DNA of 9,721 nucleotides from assembly GCA_003484865.1 (NCBI GenBank), contig DMZT01000156.1, positions 867-10,587 on the forward strand, in the 5' to 3' direction. The notes below the pieces were generated by a model. That model was not told the DNA's origin. It saw only the letters and a list, made by a program, of their open reading frames with translations, and searched no databases. Origin of the DNA: Stenotrophomonas sp. GTDB lineage: Bacteria; Pseudomonadota; Gammaproteobacteria; Xanthomonadales; Xanthomonadaceae. Position 1 is the first letter of the stretch, and each line of letters opens with the position of its first letter. This document shows positions 1 to 7,699 of this stretch, piece after piece. A program made the translations under genes and the position numbers.

Positions 1-315
1 CGCGGCCAGCAGCGAGGGCACCAGAAAGGCGAGGGCCCAGCCGCCGAACAGCTGGTGGCTGGCCGCCTGCATCCACATGAAGACCGGCGGTTTTTCCGCA
101 TACAGTTCGCTGCCGCGGTGCGGCAGCAGCCACTGGCCGGACTCGACCATGGCACGCGCGGCCAGCACGAAGCGCGGCTCATCCGGCGGTGAGGGCTGGC
201 GCAGGCCGATGCCGGCCGCCAGCGCCAGCAGCAGGGCAAGGCAGACCAGCACACGCGACCAGCGCCGCAGGAAGAAGGATTCGATCACGCCCAGGCTCGT
301 CGGCAAAACAGCCAC
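1..315 (-). CDS. ArnT/PMT-like family-39 glycosyltransferase (N-terminal part; continues past the left edge)
   Basis: Only the first 105 codons are in the window. The reverse strand reads VAVLPTSLGVIESFF, then a hydrophobic segment at about residues 21-37 (RVLVCLALLLALAAGIG), then PPDEPRF at 43-49 and EKPP at 74-77. An acidic DE pair just after the first membrane helix and a following EKPP box are typical of ArnT and related family-39 glycosyltransferases. These inner-membrane enzymes move sugars from polyprenyl-phosphate donors onto lipid A, glycans or proteins at the periplasmic face. The acceptor cannot be told from this fragment. I chose the GTG at 315-313 because GGGGAG lies three bases upstream; TTG at 306 or GTG at 288 are alternatives, and an in-frame stop upstream excludes a longer form with an ATG start. 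It is divergent from a two-component operon and may be one of its targets (inference). Confidence 0.82.
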   Translation of the reverse strand, partial: MAVLPTSLGVIESFFLRRWSRVLVCLALLLALAAGIGLRQPSPPDEPRFVLAARAMVESGQWLLPHRGSELYAEKPPVFMWMQAASHQLFGGWALAFLVPSLLAA

Positions 316-329
316 TGTCTCCCCGACAG
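315..329. repeat. Short inverted repeat at the glycosyltransferase start
   Basis: CTGTC and GACAG form perfect 5-base arms around a 5-base centre (TCCCC). The element overlaps the putative GTG start and ribosome binding site of the leftward glycosyltransferase. It could be a small operator or a stem-loop affecting translation; arms this short may also arise by chance. Confidence 0.3.
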
Positions 330-350
330 CGTAGGAAAAGCGTCGTAAAC
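329..350 (+). promoter_or_regulatory. Tandem 11-base direct repeat, candidate response-regulator site
   Basis: Two adjacent 11-base units, GCGTAGGAAAA (329-339) and GCGTCGTAAAC (340-350), agree at 8 of 11 positions. OmpR/PhoB-type regulators usually bind as head-to-tail dimers to direct repeats spaced about 10-11 bases. This repeat lies in the 104-base gap between the glycosyltransferase and the OmpR-family regulator gene, so autoregulation and control of the glycosyltransferase is a reasonable guess. No clear -35/-10 pair was found for either gene. Confidence 0.4.
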
Positions 351-419
351 CACCCCATTGCGACCGGATTCCGACACGGTTCCCGCTACCATGCGTTCAA
401 CCGGTCACGAGAGTCTCCC

Positions 420-1121
420 ATGCGGCTGCTGGTCATTGAAGACAACCGTCAGCTGGTTGCCAATCTATTCGATTATTTCGAGTCGCGGGGCCATGTGCTC
501 GATGTCGCCCCCGACGGCGTGACCGGCCTGCACCTGGCCGTGTCGCAGCCCTATGACGCGCTGATCCTGGATTGGATGCTGCCGCGCATGGAGGGCCCGG
601 AGGTCCTGCGCCGGTTGCGTGCTGACCACGGCTCGGAAGTGCCGGTGATCATGCTCACCGCACGCGATGAGCTGCCGGACAAAATCGCGGGGTTTCGTGC
701 GGGTGCCGATGATTACCTGACCAAGCCGTTCGCGCTGCCCGAGCTGGAAGTGCGCCTGGAGGCACTGATGGTGCGTGCCAAGGGCCGCAATCCGCGCAAG
801 GTGCTGGAAGTGGCCGACCTCAAGCTGGATCTGGCCACGCTGGAGGCGCAGCGCGACGGCAAGGCGCTGCACCTGTACCCGGCCTGCCGCAAGCTGTTGG
901 AAGTACTGATGCGGGCCAGCCCGGGCGCGGTGACCCGCCAGCAGCTGGAGTTCGCGCTGTGGGGCGACGAGTTGCCCGATGGCGATCTGCTGCGCTCGCA
1001 TGTGTACGAACTGCGCCGCAGCGTGGACGGCCCGTTCCAGCAGAAGTTGATCCACACCTTGCCGCGGGTCGGCTACCGCCTCGGCGTGTCGGCTGCGGAC
1101 AGTTCCGATGAAGTGGCATAA
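420..1121 (+). CDS. OmpR/PhoB-family response regulator
   Basis: A 233-residue two-domain regulator, a usual length for the family. The receiver domain (about 1-118) carries the acidic pair E7/D8, the phospho-acceptor D51 in LILDWMLP, the switch threonine T80 in IMLTA and K102 in LTKPF. A winged-helix DNA-binding domain follows (about 128-224), ending with the typical LPRVGYRL. The start ATG at 420 gives the canonical MRLLVIEDN opening; the open frame extends back to 189, but that part looks non-coding. The ribosome binding site is weak (GAGAG a few bases upstream). The gene overlaps the downstream histidine kinase by 14 bases, so the two are almost certainly co-translated and form a cognate pair. 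The divergent envelope glycosyltransferase suggests an envelope-stress or surface-modification regulon similar in spirit to ColR/PmrA/PhoP systems, but I cannot assign it to a named system. Confidence 0.95.
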   Translation: MRLLVIEDNRQLVANLFDYFESRGHVLDVAPDGVTGLHLAVSQPYDALILDWMLPRMEGPEVLRRLRADHGSEVPVIMLTARDELPDKIAGFRAGADDYLTKPFALPELEVRLEALMVRAKGRNPRKVLEVADLKLDLATLEAQRDGKALHLYPACRKLLEVLMRASPGAVTRQQLEFALWGDELPDGDLLRSHVYELRRSVDGPFQQKLIHTLPRVGYRLGVSAADSSDEVA

Positions 1122-2439
1122 GCGCGCGCCCAAGCCAGCGCCCATGCACCGGCGCATGGTGTGGTGGCTGCTGGGCTACCTCGCGCTGATCTCGCTGGCG
1201 GTATTCAGCGTGGGCAACTACGTGCACGAACACGCCGAGCACTCGGCATGGCGCGCGCTGCTCAACTCCGAGCTGGACAGCATCGTCAACCACATCGAAC
1301 ACGAGCCGCATTACCGCTGGCAGGATTCGGACACCCTGCGGCTGTTCTACATCAACGGCAGCCCGACGGTGCCGGAGAGCCTGCGCACGCTGCATCCGGG
1401 GCTGCACGACGGTGTGGAGGTCAACGGACGCGCCAGCGCGGTGATGGTCCGCGAAACCACGCAGCTGGGGCGGCTGGCACTGGTGCTGGACATCAATGAC
1501 TTCCATGAGCTGGAACAGTTCGCCACGCGCTGGGTGCTGCTGGCCGGTGTGCTGATGATCATCGTCACCGTGGTGATGGCGTCTTTCGGCGTCGGTCGCC
1601 TGGTACGGCCGCTGAGCTCGCTGGCCCGGCGCATCGACGACCTGCGGCCGGGTGTTCCCGGGCAACGGGTGGAGGTGGACCCACGGGCCAGCTCCGAGCT
1701 GTACGTGATCGCCAACGCGCTCAACGACTACCTGGCGCGCAACGAACAGTTCGTTGAGCGCGAGCGGATCTTCATCAGCACGGCCAGCCATGAGCTGCGC
1801 ACGCCGATTGCGGTGATTACCGGCGCAGCGGAACTGGCACTTGGCCAGCCGGACATTCCCGACCGCGCCCGCCAGCAGATGCAGCGGGTGCACCGCACCG
1901 CGCAGGGCGTGGAGCAGTTGATCCAGTTGCTGCTGGTGCTGGCGCGCGACCCGGCGCGGCTGGCTGCACTGGGCGAGCGAATTCCGCTCGATCTGCTGGT
2001 GCCGGACATCATTGAAGACCATCGTCACCTGATGGGCGACAAGGACCTGCGCATCGAGATCGACGGCCTGGCGCGGGTGGATATCGTCGCGCCACTGGGG
2101 GTGGTCCAGGCGGCGATCGGCAATCTGCTGCGCAACGCGATCGAGAACAGCGGCCGCGGCACCATCCACATCCAGGTCTCCGACCAGGCGGTGGTGACCC
2201 TGCAGGATCCGGGGCTCGGCATGAGTCCGGAAGAGATCGCGGCGGTGCATGCGCGCATGGCCCGGGGCGACCGCAACGAACAGAGCGGGATCGGCCTGGA
2301 GCTGATCGCCCGGCTCTGTGAACACCTGGGCTGGGCGCTGCAGATCGAGCCCTGTGTCCCCCGGGGCACCTGCGTGATCCTCGATCTGGGGGCCTCGCTG
2401 CCCGGGCGCAGTGAACGTCCATCGCTGCCCGCGTCGTGA
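1108..2439 (+). CDS. Membrane sensor histidine kinase (cognate to the upstream regulator)
   Basis: This 443-residue kinase has TM1 at about residues 18-36, a periplasmic sensor of about 105 residues, TM2 at about 143-163, then a HAMP-like linker (GRLVRPLSSLARRIDDL). The dimerisation/phospho-acceptor helix has H228 in SHELRTP. The ATPase domain shows the N box (NLLRNAIENS, N343 and N347), G1 box DPGLG (367-371) and G2 box GIGLEL (394-399). All key residues are present, so it should be active. The periplasmic part is rich in histidine and acidic residues near TM1 (H40, H42, H45, H62, H65, H68), with HELE (133-136) just before TM2; this could bind a metal ion, as in ColS-type sensors, though this is inference. 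The start ATG 1108 lies inside the regulator's end, consistent with translational coupling; ATG 1144 is a possible alternative. An intrinsic terminator follows 60 bases downstream. Confidence 0.94.
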   Translation: MKWHKRAPKPAPMHRRMVWWLLGYLALISLAVFSVGNYVHEHAEHSAWRALLNSELDSIVNHIEHEPHYRWQDSDTLRLFYINGSPTVPESLRTLHPGLHDGVEVNGRASAVMVRETTQLGRLALVLDINDFHELEQFATRWVLLAGVLMIIVTVVMASFGVGRLVRPLSSLARRIDDLRPGVPGQRVEVDPRASSELYVIANALNDYLARNEQFVERERIFISTASHELRTPIAVITGAAELALGQPDIPDRARQQMQRVHRTAQGVEQLIQLLLVLARDPARLAALGERIPLDLLVPDIIEDHRHLMGDKDLRIEIDGLARVDIVAPLGVVQAAIGNLLRNAIENSGRGTIHIQVSDQAVVTLQDPGLGMSPEEIAAVHARMARGDRNEQSGIGLELIARLCEHLGWALQIEPCVPRGTCVILDLGASLPGRSERPSLPAS

Positions 2440-2498
2440 TCGTCCTGCTCGCTGCGCCGCAAAGTGTGGTGCCGTGAAGACAATGTTAAGCTCCGGAG

Positions 2499-2526
2499 GC
2501 GCCGCTCTATGCGGCGCTTTTTTTTT
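2499..2526 (+). terminator. Intrinsic terminator after the two-component operon
   Basis: A perfect 7-bp GC stem, GCGCCGC / GCGGCGC with loop TCTAT, is followed directly by nine T residues. It ends only 26 bases before the ATG of the next gene. The promoter of that gene must therefore lie in or before the hairpin, unless it is transcribed by read-through. Confidence 0.9.
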
Positions 2527-2552
2527 CCCTTCGATCGACAGAGGATGGCTTG

Positions 2553-3803
2553 ATGCCGACCGAACCCAGTACTGCCCTGATCACCAATGACATCGTCGGC
2601 CTCGGCCTGATCGCCGCCACCCTGGCGGTGATCTTCTGGGCCGCCAGCGGCCCGACCCCGATCCTCAAGAAGATTTTCGCGTGGGTACCGGCCCTGCTGC
2701 TGTGCTACTTCATCCCGGCCATCTACAACACCGCCGGCCTCATCGACGGCCACAACACCCCGCTCTACAACCCGATCGCGCGTGACGTGCTGCTGCCCGC
2801 CGCGCTGGTGCTGCTGACCCTGTCGATCGACCTCAAGGGCATCATGAAGCTGGGCCCGAAGCTGCTGGTGATGTTCTGCGCCGGCACGCTGGGCATCATC
2901 CTCGGCGCCATCGTGTCGTTCCAGGCGATGTCCTGGATCCACCCGGCCACCGTGGCCGGTGATACCTGGAAGGGCATGGCGGCCCTGGCCGGCAGCTGGA
3001 TCGGCGGCGGCGCCAACATGGTGGCGATGCGTGAAGTGTTCGGCACCGATGCGACGACGTTCGGCCAGTTCGCCGTGGTCGATGTGGCCTGCGCGAGCCT
3101 GTGGATGGCGGTCCTGCTGTTCCTGGCCAACCGCGCCAAGCAGATCGATGCCCGCAGCGGGGCCGATACCCGCGCCATTGATGAGATGAAGGAGCGCATC
3201 TCGGCATACGAAGCACAGAATGCCCGCATTCCGAGCCTGACCGACCTGATGGTGATCGTCGGTGTGGGGCTGGGCGGCGTCGGCCTGGCGCATGCCATCG
3301 CCGCGCCGCTGAGCGGCTGGTTCAAGGCCAATGTGAGCTGGGCCAGCCAGTTCAGCCTGGACAGCGCGTTCGTCTGGGTGGTGCTGCTGTCCACGGCGCT
3401 CGGCCTGGGTCTGAGCTTCACCCGTGTGCGGCGCCTGGAGTCGGCCGGTGCCTCGCGCCTGGGCACGCTGTTCCTGTATTTCCTGATCGCCTGCATCGGC
3501 ATGCAGATGGACCTGCTCTCGCTGCTCGAGCGGCCATGGCTGTTCGCGCTCGGCGCGATCTGGATGCTGACCCACATCCTGGTGCTGTTGATCGCCGCCA
3601 AGCTGCTGCGCGCGCCGCTGTTCTTCTTCGCGATCGGCTCGCAGGGCAACATCGGTGCAGCGGCGTCGGCACCCGTGGTCGCCGCCGCGTTCCATCCGTC
3701 GCTGGCGCCGGTCGGCGTGCTGCTGGGCACCGTGGGCTATGCCACCGGGACCGGCCTGGCGTATGTGACCGGCCTGATCCTGAAATGGATGGCCGGCGCG
3801 TAA
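2553..3803 (+). CDS. DUF819-family multi-pass membrane protein
   Basis: This 416-residue, highly hydrophobic protein has roughly ten predicted membrane helices. It matches the DUF819 family (YjcL-like), whose members are inner-membrane proteins with a presumed but unproven transport role. Recognisable conserved, glycine-rich stretches are GSWIGGGANMVAMREVFG (about 149-166), GSQGNIGAAASAPVVAAAFH (about 364-383) and GTVGYATGTG near the C-terminus. These have the look of re-entrant or substrate-binding loops in an inverted-repeat transporter. A charged cytoplasmic or periplasmic segment (about 193-225) separates the two halves. ATG 2553 is preferred over the in-frame TTG at 2550 because GAGGA lies seven bases before it. 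The gene stands alone between two terminators. The substrate is unknown, and no neighbour gives a strong hint. Confidence 0.88.
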   Translation: MPTEPSTALITNDIVGLGLIAATLAVIFWAASGPTPILKKIFAWVPALLLCYFIPAIYNTAGLIDGHNTPLYNPIARDVLLPAALVLLTLSIDLKGIMKLGPKLLVMFCAGTLGIILGAIVSFQAMSWIHPATVAGDTWKGMAALAGSWIGGGANMVAMREVFGTDATTFGQFAVVDVACASLWMAVLLFLANRAKQIDARSGADTRAIDEMKERISAYEAQNARIPSLTDLMVIVGVGLGGVGLAHAIAAPLSGWFKANVSWASQFSLDSAFVWVVLLSTALGLGLSFTRVRRLESAGASRLGTLFLYFLIACIGMQMDLLSLLERPWLFALGAIWMLTHILVLLIAAKLLRAPLFFFAIGSQGNIGAAASAPVVAAAFHPSLAPVGVLLGTVGYATGTGLAYVTGLILKWMAGA

Positions 3804-3827
3804 GCGCGCGCCGCGTTGTCGACTCCC

Positions 3828-3857
3828 GAGGCGGCCTTGATGGCCGCCTCTTTTTTT
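3828..3857 (+). terminator. Intrinsic terminator after the DUF819 gene
   Basis: The 9-bp stem GAGGCGGCC / GGCCGCCTC has a 5-base loop (TTGAT) and is followed by seven T residues. It sits 24 bases after the DUF819 stop codon and makes that gene a single transcription unit at its 3' end. Confidence 0.92.
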
Positions 3858-4032
3858 GGCGGCTATGACCCGCTGAACGCCAAGGGTCTGGGACCCAGGT
3901 CACGCGCCGGTGTCAGAAGTGGCTGCATTTGCCATGAAGTGTGAAAGGCGTACGGGATCGCCCTGGCACCGCCGCGTAAGGTCCGGCGCCATGCACTGTG
4001 CCGTGCGCCGAACGCGCATGGCATGGGTTCTT
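3858..4032. other. Upstream region of the DUF3103-like gene, no gene seen
   Basis: This stretch lies between the DUF819 terminator and the dyad before the next gene. It holds small inverted repeats: CTGGG-A-CCCAG at 3888-3898 and GCCATGC / GCATGGC at 3988-3994 and 4016-4022. An in-frame ATG at 3998 would extend the next protein by 23 residues, but the extension would bury a good signal peptide and has no good ribosome binding site. The promoter is expected here, though no clear -35/-10 pair was found. Confidence 0.4.
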
Positions 4033-4050
4033 TGTCGACGGCAGTCGACA
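4033..4050. promoter_or_regulatory. Perfect 18-base dyad upstream of the DUF3103-like gene
   Basis: TGTCGAC and GTCGACA are perfect 7-base arms around GGCA. The dyad ends 16 bases before the ATG at 4067 and just before the AGGA ribosome binding site (4057-4060). It could be a repressor operator or, in the mRNA, a stem-loop that affects ribosome access. There is no T tract, so it is not a terminator. Confidence 0.5.
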
Positions 4051-4066
4051 CCTGTCAGGAAGCACG

Positions 4067-5200
4067 ATGAAGACCAAAGACGTGTTGATGTCGGTGATCA
4101 CCGCCGGCGTACTGATGTTCGCTTCTGTGTCCGTACAAGCTGCCCCGGGCGAGCGAGGAAGTGTGCATGCCGTGGCCGATGCAAGTGCACGCGATGTGGC
4201 GGCGTGGCTCGGGCAGCCGGCACGGGCCGGCGCCCTCGTCGATGCGCTGGCGGAGCACCCCGAACGCGGGCTGCCGTTGACCGCGGTCCTGGCCGAGAGC
4301 GATCCGGGTGGGAACAGCCTGGCGTCGCGGATGCTGTCCGAACGCGATGATCTGGTCCGTCAGTACAAGGGCCTGCCGGCCGCAGATCGTGGGTTGCTGC
4401 AGGTCCGCAGCTTCGTCCCGGCAGGGCAGACACTGGCGTCGGTGGCGCCTGCCGATCTCTGGGTAGCGGTGCTGCCCAAGGGAAACGACCGCACATGGAC
4501 CTCCCTGGTGGCCTACGACCGGCACGGGCGTCAGCATCTGCTGGATGCGCAGGTGGCCCCGACCTTCCCGGTGCTGATTGTGGACATCGATACCGGGCAG
4601 GCGGTCCAGGAAGGCATGGCCCTGATCAATGCCGGGTTGCAGGCGAGGGGACTGCAGTCGGCCGATCGCCTCACGGTGGCCGCCGATGGAGCGACCTCCC
4701 TGGATGTCACCCGGCTTGACCGTATCCGCCTGGCCAATGACGGCGAGCCGTGGGCCCTGGGCGGCGCGGAAGTGTTCGCCGTGGTCTCCGGCCTGCAGAC
4801 AGGCGAGGCAGAGCCGGAGATGGCCACGGTGTCACTGCCGTACCTGGACCATGACAAGACCGATTACACCCCGGGCCAACCGTTGGTGATCTGGGGCAAC
4901 TACCGGTTCGATACCGCCAACGTGCAACTGTTCGAAGACGATGGCGACACCAATTACAAGGACCTGCTGATCGCCCTCACCGAAGGCGTGAAGCTGGGGC
5001 TGGGTGCCTTCGCCCCGGAGTATGCGGTGATTGCCGAGATCGGCGGCGCGATCCTCAAGGCCATGCCGAGCGGCTGGTTTACCAACGATACCGACTACCT
5101 GGACAGCTTCTATCTGCTCCAGCGCGGTAAGACTTATACCGGGCGGATGGGCGCGGCGAACAATGCACAGGTAACGTTGAGCCCCCTCACGCTCCAGTAA
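4067..5200 (+). CDS. Exported protein of unknown function, DUF3103-like
   Basis: The 377-residue product starts with a signal peptide: MKTK, then a hydrophobic core at about 6-22, then VQA-AP with likely cleavage after residue 25. The mature part has no membrane segment and should be periplasmic or secreted. There are no cysteines. Conserved-looking blocks are LANDGEPWALGGAEVFAVVSG (split as 222-229 and 230-242), PYLDHDKTDY (258-267), IWGNYRFDTANVQLFEDDGDTNYKDL (from 275; acidic, perhaps cation-binding), APEYAVIAEIGGAI (316-329) and the C-terminal WFTNDTDYLDSFY. This pattern agrees with my memory of the DUF3103 family, whose function is unknown; I could not verify this. ATG 4067 is chosen because AGGA is correctly placed and the signal peptide begins there. 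It is a single gene, convergent with cstA-ybdD, and has a dyad right before its ribosome binding site. Confidence 0.8.
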   Translation: MKTKDVLMSVITAGVLMFASVSVQAAPGERGSVHAVADASARDVAAWLGQPARAGALVDALAEHPERGLPLTAVLAESDPGGNSLASRMLSERDDLVRQYKGLPAADRGLLQVRSFVPAGQTLASVAPADLWVAVLPKGNDRTWTSLVAYDRHGRQHLLDAQVAPTFPVLIVDIDTGQAVQEGMALINAGLQARGLQSADRLTVAADGATSLDVTRLDRIRLANDGEPWALGGAEVFAVVSGLQTGEAEPEMATVSLPYLDHDKTDYTPGQPLVIWGNYRFDTANVQLFEDDGDTNYKDLLIALTEGVKLGLGAFAPEYAVIAEIGGAILKAMPSGWFTNDTDYLDSFYLLQRGKTYTGRMGAANNAQVTLSPLTLQ

Positions 5201-5221
5201 AGCCGGCCGCGCTGGCCGGCT
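5201..5221 (+). repeat. Hairpin directly after the DUF3103-like stop codon
   Basis: AGCCGGCC and GGCCGGCT form an 8-bp stem with loop GCGCT, starting on the base after the TAA stop. There is no T tract. It may protect the 3' end of the mRNA or assist the terminator 43 bases further on. Confidence 0.6.
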
Positions 5222-5263
5222 GCCCCTGAGGCCTGTCGCAGGCAGTGGCAAACGCGACCCGAC

Positions 5264-5295
5264 AAAAAACGGCGGCGCTTTCGCACCGCCGTTTT
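5264..5295 (-). terminator. Bidirectional intrinsic terminator between convergent genes
   Basis: On the minus strand, CGGCGGTGC and GCGCCGCCG pair through 9 bp around a GAAA tetraloop. The stem is flanked by four A residues on one side and a six-T tract on the other. It lies 20 bases beyond the ybdD stop codon. Read on the plus strand, the same hairpin ends in four T residues, so it can also stop transcription from the DUF3103-like gene. Confidence 0.88.
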
Positions 5296-5314
5296 CGAGT
5301 GCCGCTGCCGGAGG

Positions 5315-5539
5315 TCAGCAGCAGCGCCCCCCGTTCTTGCCGCTGTAACGCGCCTCCTGGCGCTCGCGGAAGAATGTCTTGTAGTCCATCGGCACGCGGT
5401 CCGGATGCTTCTCCAGCACATGCCGGACGTAGTTGTCGTAATCAGGAATGCCGCAGCACAGCCGTGCGGTCTGCACCAGGCGCCGCCAGATGCGGCGGTG
5501 GGCCTGGTACTGACCAGCGGGGACAAGTTCAGTACTCAT
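5315..5539 (-). CDS. ybdD: YbdD-family small protein, cstA partner
   Basis: This is a 74-residue protein of the YbdD/YjiX family. It carries the family's signature blocks: GIPDYDNYV (30-38), HPDRVPM (45-51), [10 protein letters not shown] (56-65) and the C-terminal GGRCC with two terminal cysteines. A further CC pair sits at 28-29. The family is almost always encoded right after cstA or its paralogue btsT; its molecular role is not settled, but an accessory role in transport is likely. The cstA stop and this start share one base in TGATG, which implies coupled translation. A GTG one codon earlier (5542) is also possible and would give a four-base overlap. A terminator follows directly. Confidence 0.93.
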   Translation of the reverse strand: MSTELVPAGQYQAHRRIWRRLVQTARLCCGIPDYDNYVRHVLEKHPDRVPMDYKTFFRERQEARYSGKNGGRCC

Positions 5540-7620
5540 CACAGGTCCGCCATCTGGTGCGGCTCAAGCGCCACGTACGGGGTTTCCTTGTCGGTGCGCT
5601 GCGGCGTGCGGCGGGCCAGGAAGATGGTCTTGATCGCGTAGAACAGGATCGAGAACACCACGAACAGGAACAGGACGGTCAGGCCGGTGTTGACGTAGGC
5701 GTTGACCACGATCTGATGCATCTGGCCGACGGTCTTGGCCGGGGCGGTCAGCGTGCCGCTGGCGATCGCATCCTGGTACTTGTGCGCCTGGGCCAGAAAG
5801 CCCTGCGCCGGGTTGCTGTCGAAGATCTTGATCAGGCCGGCATAGGTGGTGCAGATCAGCAGCCACACGGCCGGCACGCCGGTCACCCAGGCGAAGCGGT
5901 CACGCTTCATCTTGAACAGCACCACGGTACCGAGCATCAGCGCGATGCCGGCCAGCATCTGGTTGGAGATGCCGAACAGCGGCCACAGGGTCTGGATGCC
6001 GCCGAAGGGATCCACCACGCCGGTGTAGAGCAGATAGCCCCACAGCGCCACGCAACCGGCGGTGGCGATGATGTTGGCGGTCCACGATTCGGTCTTCTTC
6101 AGGGCCGGGATGAAGTTGCCCAGCAGGTCCTGCAGCATGAAGCGACCGGCACGGGTACCGGCATCGACCGCGGTGAGGATGAACAACGCTTCGAACAGGA
6201 TCGCGAAGTGGTACCAGAACGCCATCATCGCGTTGCTGCCGCTCGGGATCGCTTCGTGCAGGATCTGCGCGATACCCACCGCCAGCGTTGGTGCACCACC
6301 GGCGCGGTGCAGGATGGTCGGCTCGCCGATCGCCGCGGCCGTGGCCTCCAGCTGCTCGGGGGTGATGATGAAGCCCCACGTATTGCTGATGTAGGCCGCA
6401 GCGGAGACCGCATCCGGGCCGATCACGGCCGCCGGTGCGTTCATGGCGAAGTAGATGCCCGGGTCGATGATCGAGGCGGCCACCAGCGCCATCACCGCGA
6501 CGAACGATTCCATCAGCATGCCGCCGTAGCCGATGTAGCGCATGTGACGCTCATTGGCGAGCAGCTTGGGCGTGGTGCCCGAGGCGATCAGGGCATGGAA
6601 GCCGGAGACCGCGCCGCAGGCGATGGTGATGAACAGGAACGGGAACATCCCGCCTTTCCAGACCGGGCCGTCGCCACTGGCGGCGAACTGGGTCAGGGCC
6701 GGCATCTTCAGTTCCGGCATGACGATCAGGATGCCGATCGCCAGCGCCACGATGGTGCCGATCTTGAGGAAGGTGGACAGGTAATCGCGCGGCGCCAGCA
6801 GCAGCCACACCGGCAGCACCGAGGCGACGAAGCCGTAGCCGATCAGCATCCAGGTGATCTGGATCCCGGTGAAGGTGAAGGCCGGGCCCCAGACCGGATC
6901 GGCGGCGACCTTGCCACCGAACCAGATCGCGGCCAGCAGCAGGATCAGGCCGACCACGGAGATCTCGCCGATCTTGCCCGGGCGGATGTAGCGCATGTAC
7001 ACGCCCATCAGGATGGCGATCGGCATGGTCGCGATGACCGTGAACATGCCCCAGGGGCTTTCGGCCAGCGCCTTGACCACCACCATCGCCAGCACCGCCA
7101 GGATGATGATCATGATCAGGAAGGCGCCGAACAAGGCGATGGTGCCGGGTACCGGCCCCATTTCCTCACGCACCAGGTCACCCAGCGAGCGGCCGTTGCG
7201 GCGGCTGGAGAGGAACAGGATCATGAAATCCTGCACCGCGCCGGCCACGACCACGCCCACCACCAGCCAGAGCAGGCCGGGCAGGTAGCCCATCTGCGCG
7301 GCCAGCACCGGGCCGACCAGCGGCCCTGCACCGGCGATGGCGGCGAAGTGATGGCCGAACAGCACGTGTTTGTTGGTCGGGACGTAATCCAGGCCATCGT
7401 TGTTGATCACCGCGGGCGTGGCCCGGGTCGGATCGAGCTGCATCACCTTGTCGGCGATGAACAGGCTGTAGAAGCGATACGCGATGAGATAGATGGAGAC
7501 CGCAGCGACGACGATCCACAGCGCATTGATGGGTTCACCGCGGCGCAGCGCGACGGTGCCTAGACAGAACGCGCCAAGCAGTGCGATGACTGCCCAACCC
7601 AGTTTTGAAAAACCTTTCAT
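5539..7620 (-). CDS. cstA: CstA-family pyruvate/peptide transporter
   Basis: The 693-residue inner-membrane protein has some 16-18 predicted helices and matches the CstA (carbon starvation A) family in length and throughout its sequence. Diagnostic stretches include [20 protein letters not shown] (about 73-92), [19 protein letters not shown] (97-115), [18 protein letters not shown], and in the second half [13 protein letters not shown] and [16 protein letters not shown]. In enteric bacteria CstA and its paralogue BtsT take up pyruvate with protons, and CstA has also been linked to peptide use during starvation. ATG 7620 is the first start, with GGGAG ten bases upstream. The gene is transcribed with ybdD and diverges from a pirin gene. 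A dyad about 80 bases upstream (7700-7717) may be the site of an activator. No leader peptide or CRP site was recognised. Confidence 0.96.
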   Translation of the reverse strand: MKGFSKLGWAVIALLGAFCLGTVALRRGEPINALWIVVAAVSIYLIAYRFYSLFIADKVMQLDPTRATPAVINNDGLDYVPTNKHVLFGHHFAAIAGAGPLVGPVLAAQMGYLPGLLWLVVGVVVAGAVQDFMILFLSSRRNGRSLGDLVREEMGPVPGTIALFGAFLIMIIILAVLAMVVVKALAESPWGMFTVIATMPIAILMGVYMRYIRPGKIGEISVVGLILLLAAIWFGGKVAADPVWGPAFTFTGIQITWMLIGYGFVASVLPVWLLLAPRDYLSTFLKIGTIVALAIGILIVMPELKMPALTQFAASGDGPVWKGGMFPFLFITIACGAVSGFHALIASGTTPKLLANERHMRYIGYGGMLMESFVAVMALVAASIIDPGIYFAMNAPAAVIGPDAVSAAAYISNTWGFIITPEQLEATAAAIGEPTILHRAGGAPTLAVGIAQILHEAIPSGSNAMMAFWYHFAILFEALFILTAVDAGTRAGRFMLQDLLGNFIPALKKTESWTANIIATAGCVALWGYLLYTGVVDPFGGIQTLWPLFGISNQMLAGIALMLGTVVLFKMKRDRFAWVTGVPAVWLLICTTYAGLIKIFDSNPAQGFLAQAHKYQDAIASGTLTAPAKTVGQMHQIVVNAYVNTGLTVLFLFVVFSILFYAIKTIFLARRTPQRTDKETPYVALEPHQMADL

Positions 7621-7699
7621 GAGATTGCGTCTCCCTGGAGATCGTCGTAAGAGTCCGCCTTGGCACTGACGGGGTCAATGCAATGGCGGGGGCTTGCTG

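Noticed and set aside
189..419. N-terminal extension of the response regulator
   Set aside because: It overlaps the glycosyltransferase and the divergent control region. The receiver domain begins exactly at ATG 420.
820..2325. A 501-codon minus-strand frame opposite the two-component genes
   Set aside because: It is antisense to intact kinase and regulator domains and has low-complexity composition.
2025..3695. A 556-codon minus-strand frame opposite the kinase and DUF819 gene
   Set aside because: Same composition artefact; it crosses two real genes and a strong terminator.
3998..4066. Upstream ATG for the DUF3103-like protein
   Set aside because: It would place 23 residues before a good signal peptide and read through the perfect dyad. 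ATG 4067 has the better ribosome binding site.
5245..7563. A 772-codon open frame on the plus strand opposite cstA
   Set aside because: It is antisense to a confidently identified transporter, its composition is extreme (Gln, His, Asp, Gly, Arg rich) and it has no recognisable domain. Such frames are a by-product of third-position G/C bias.
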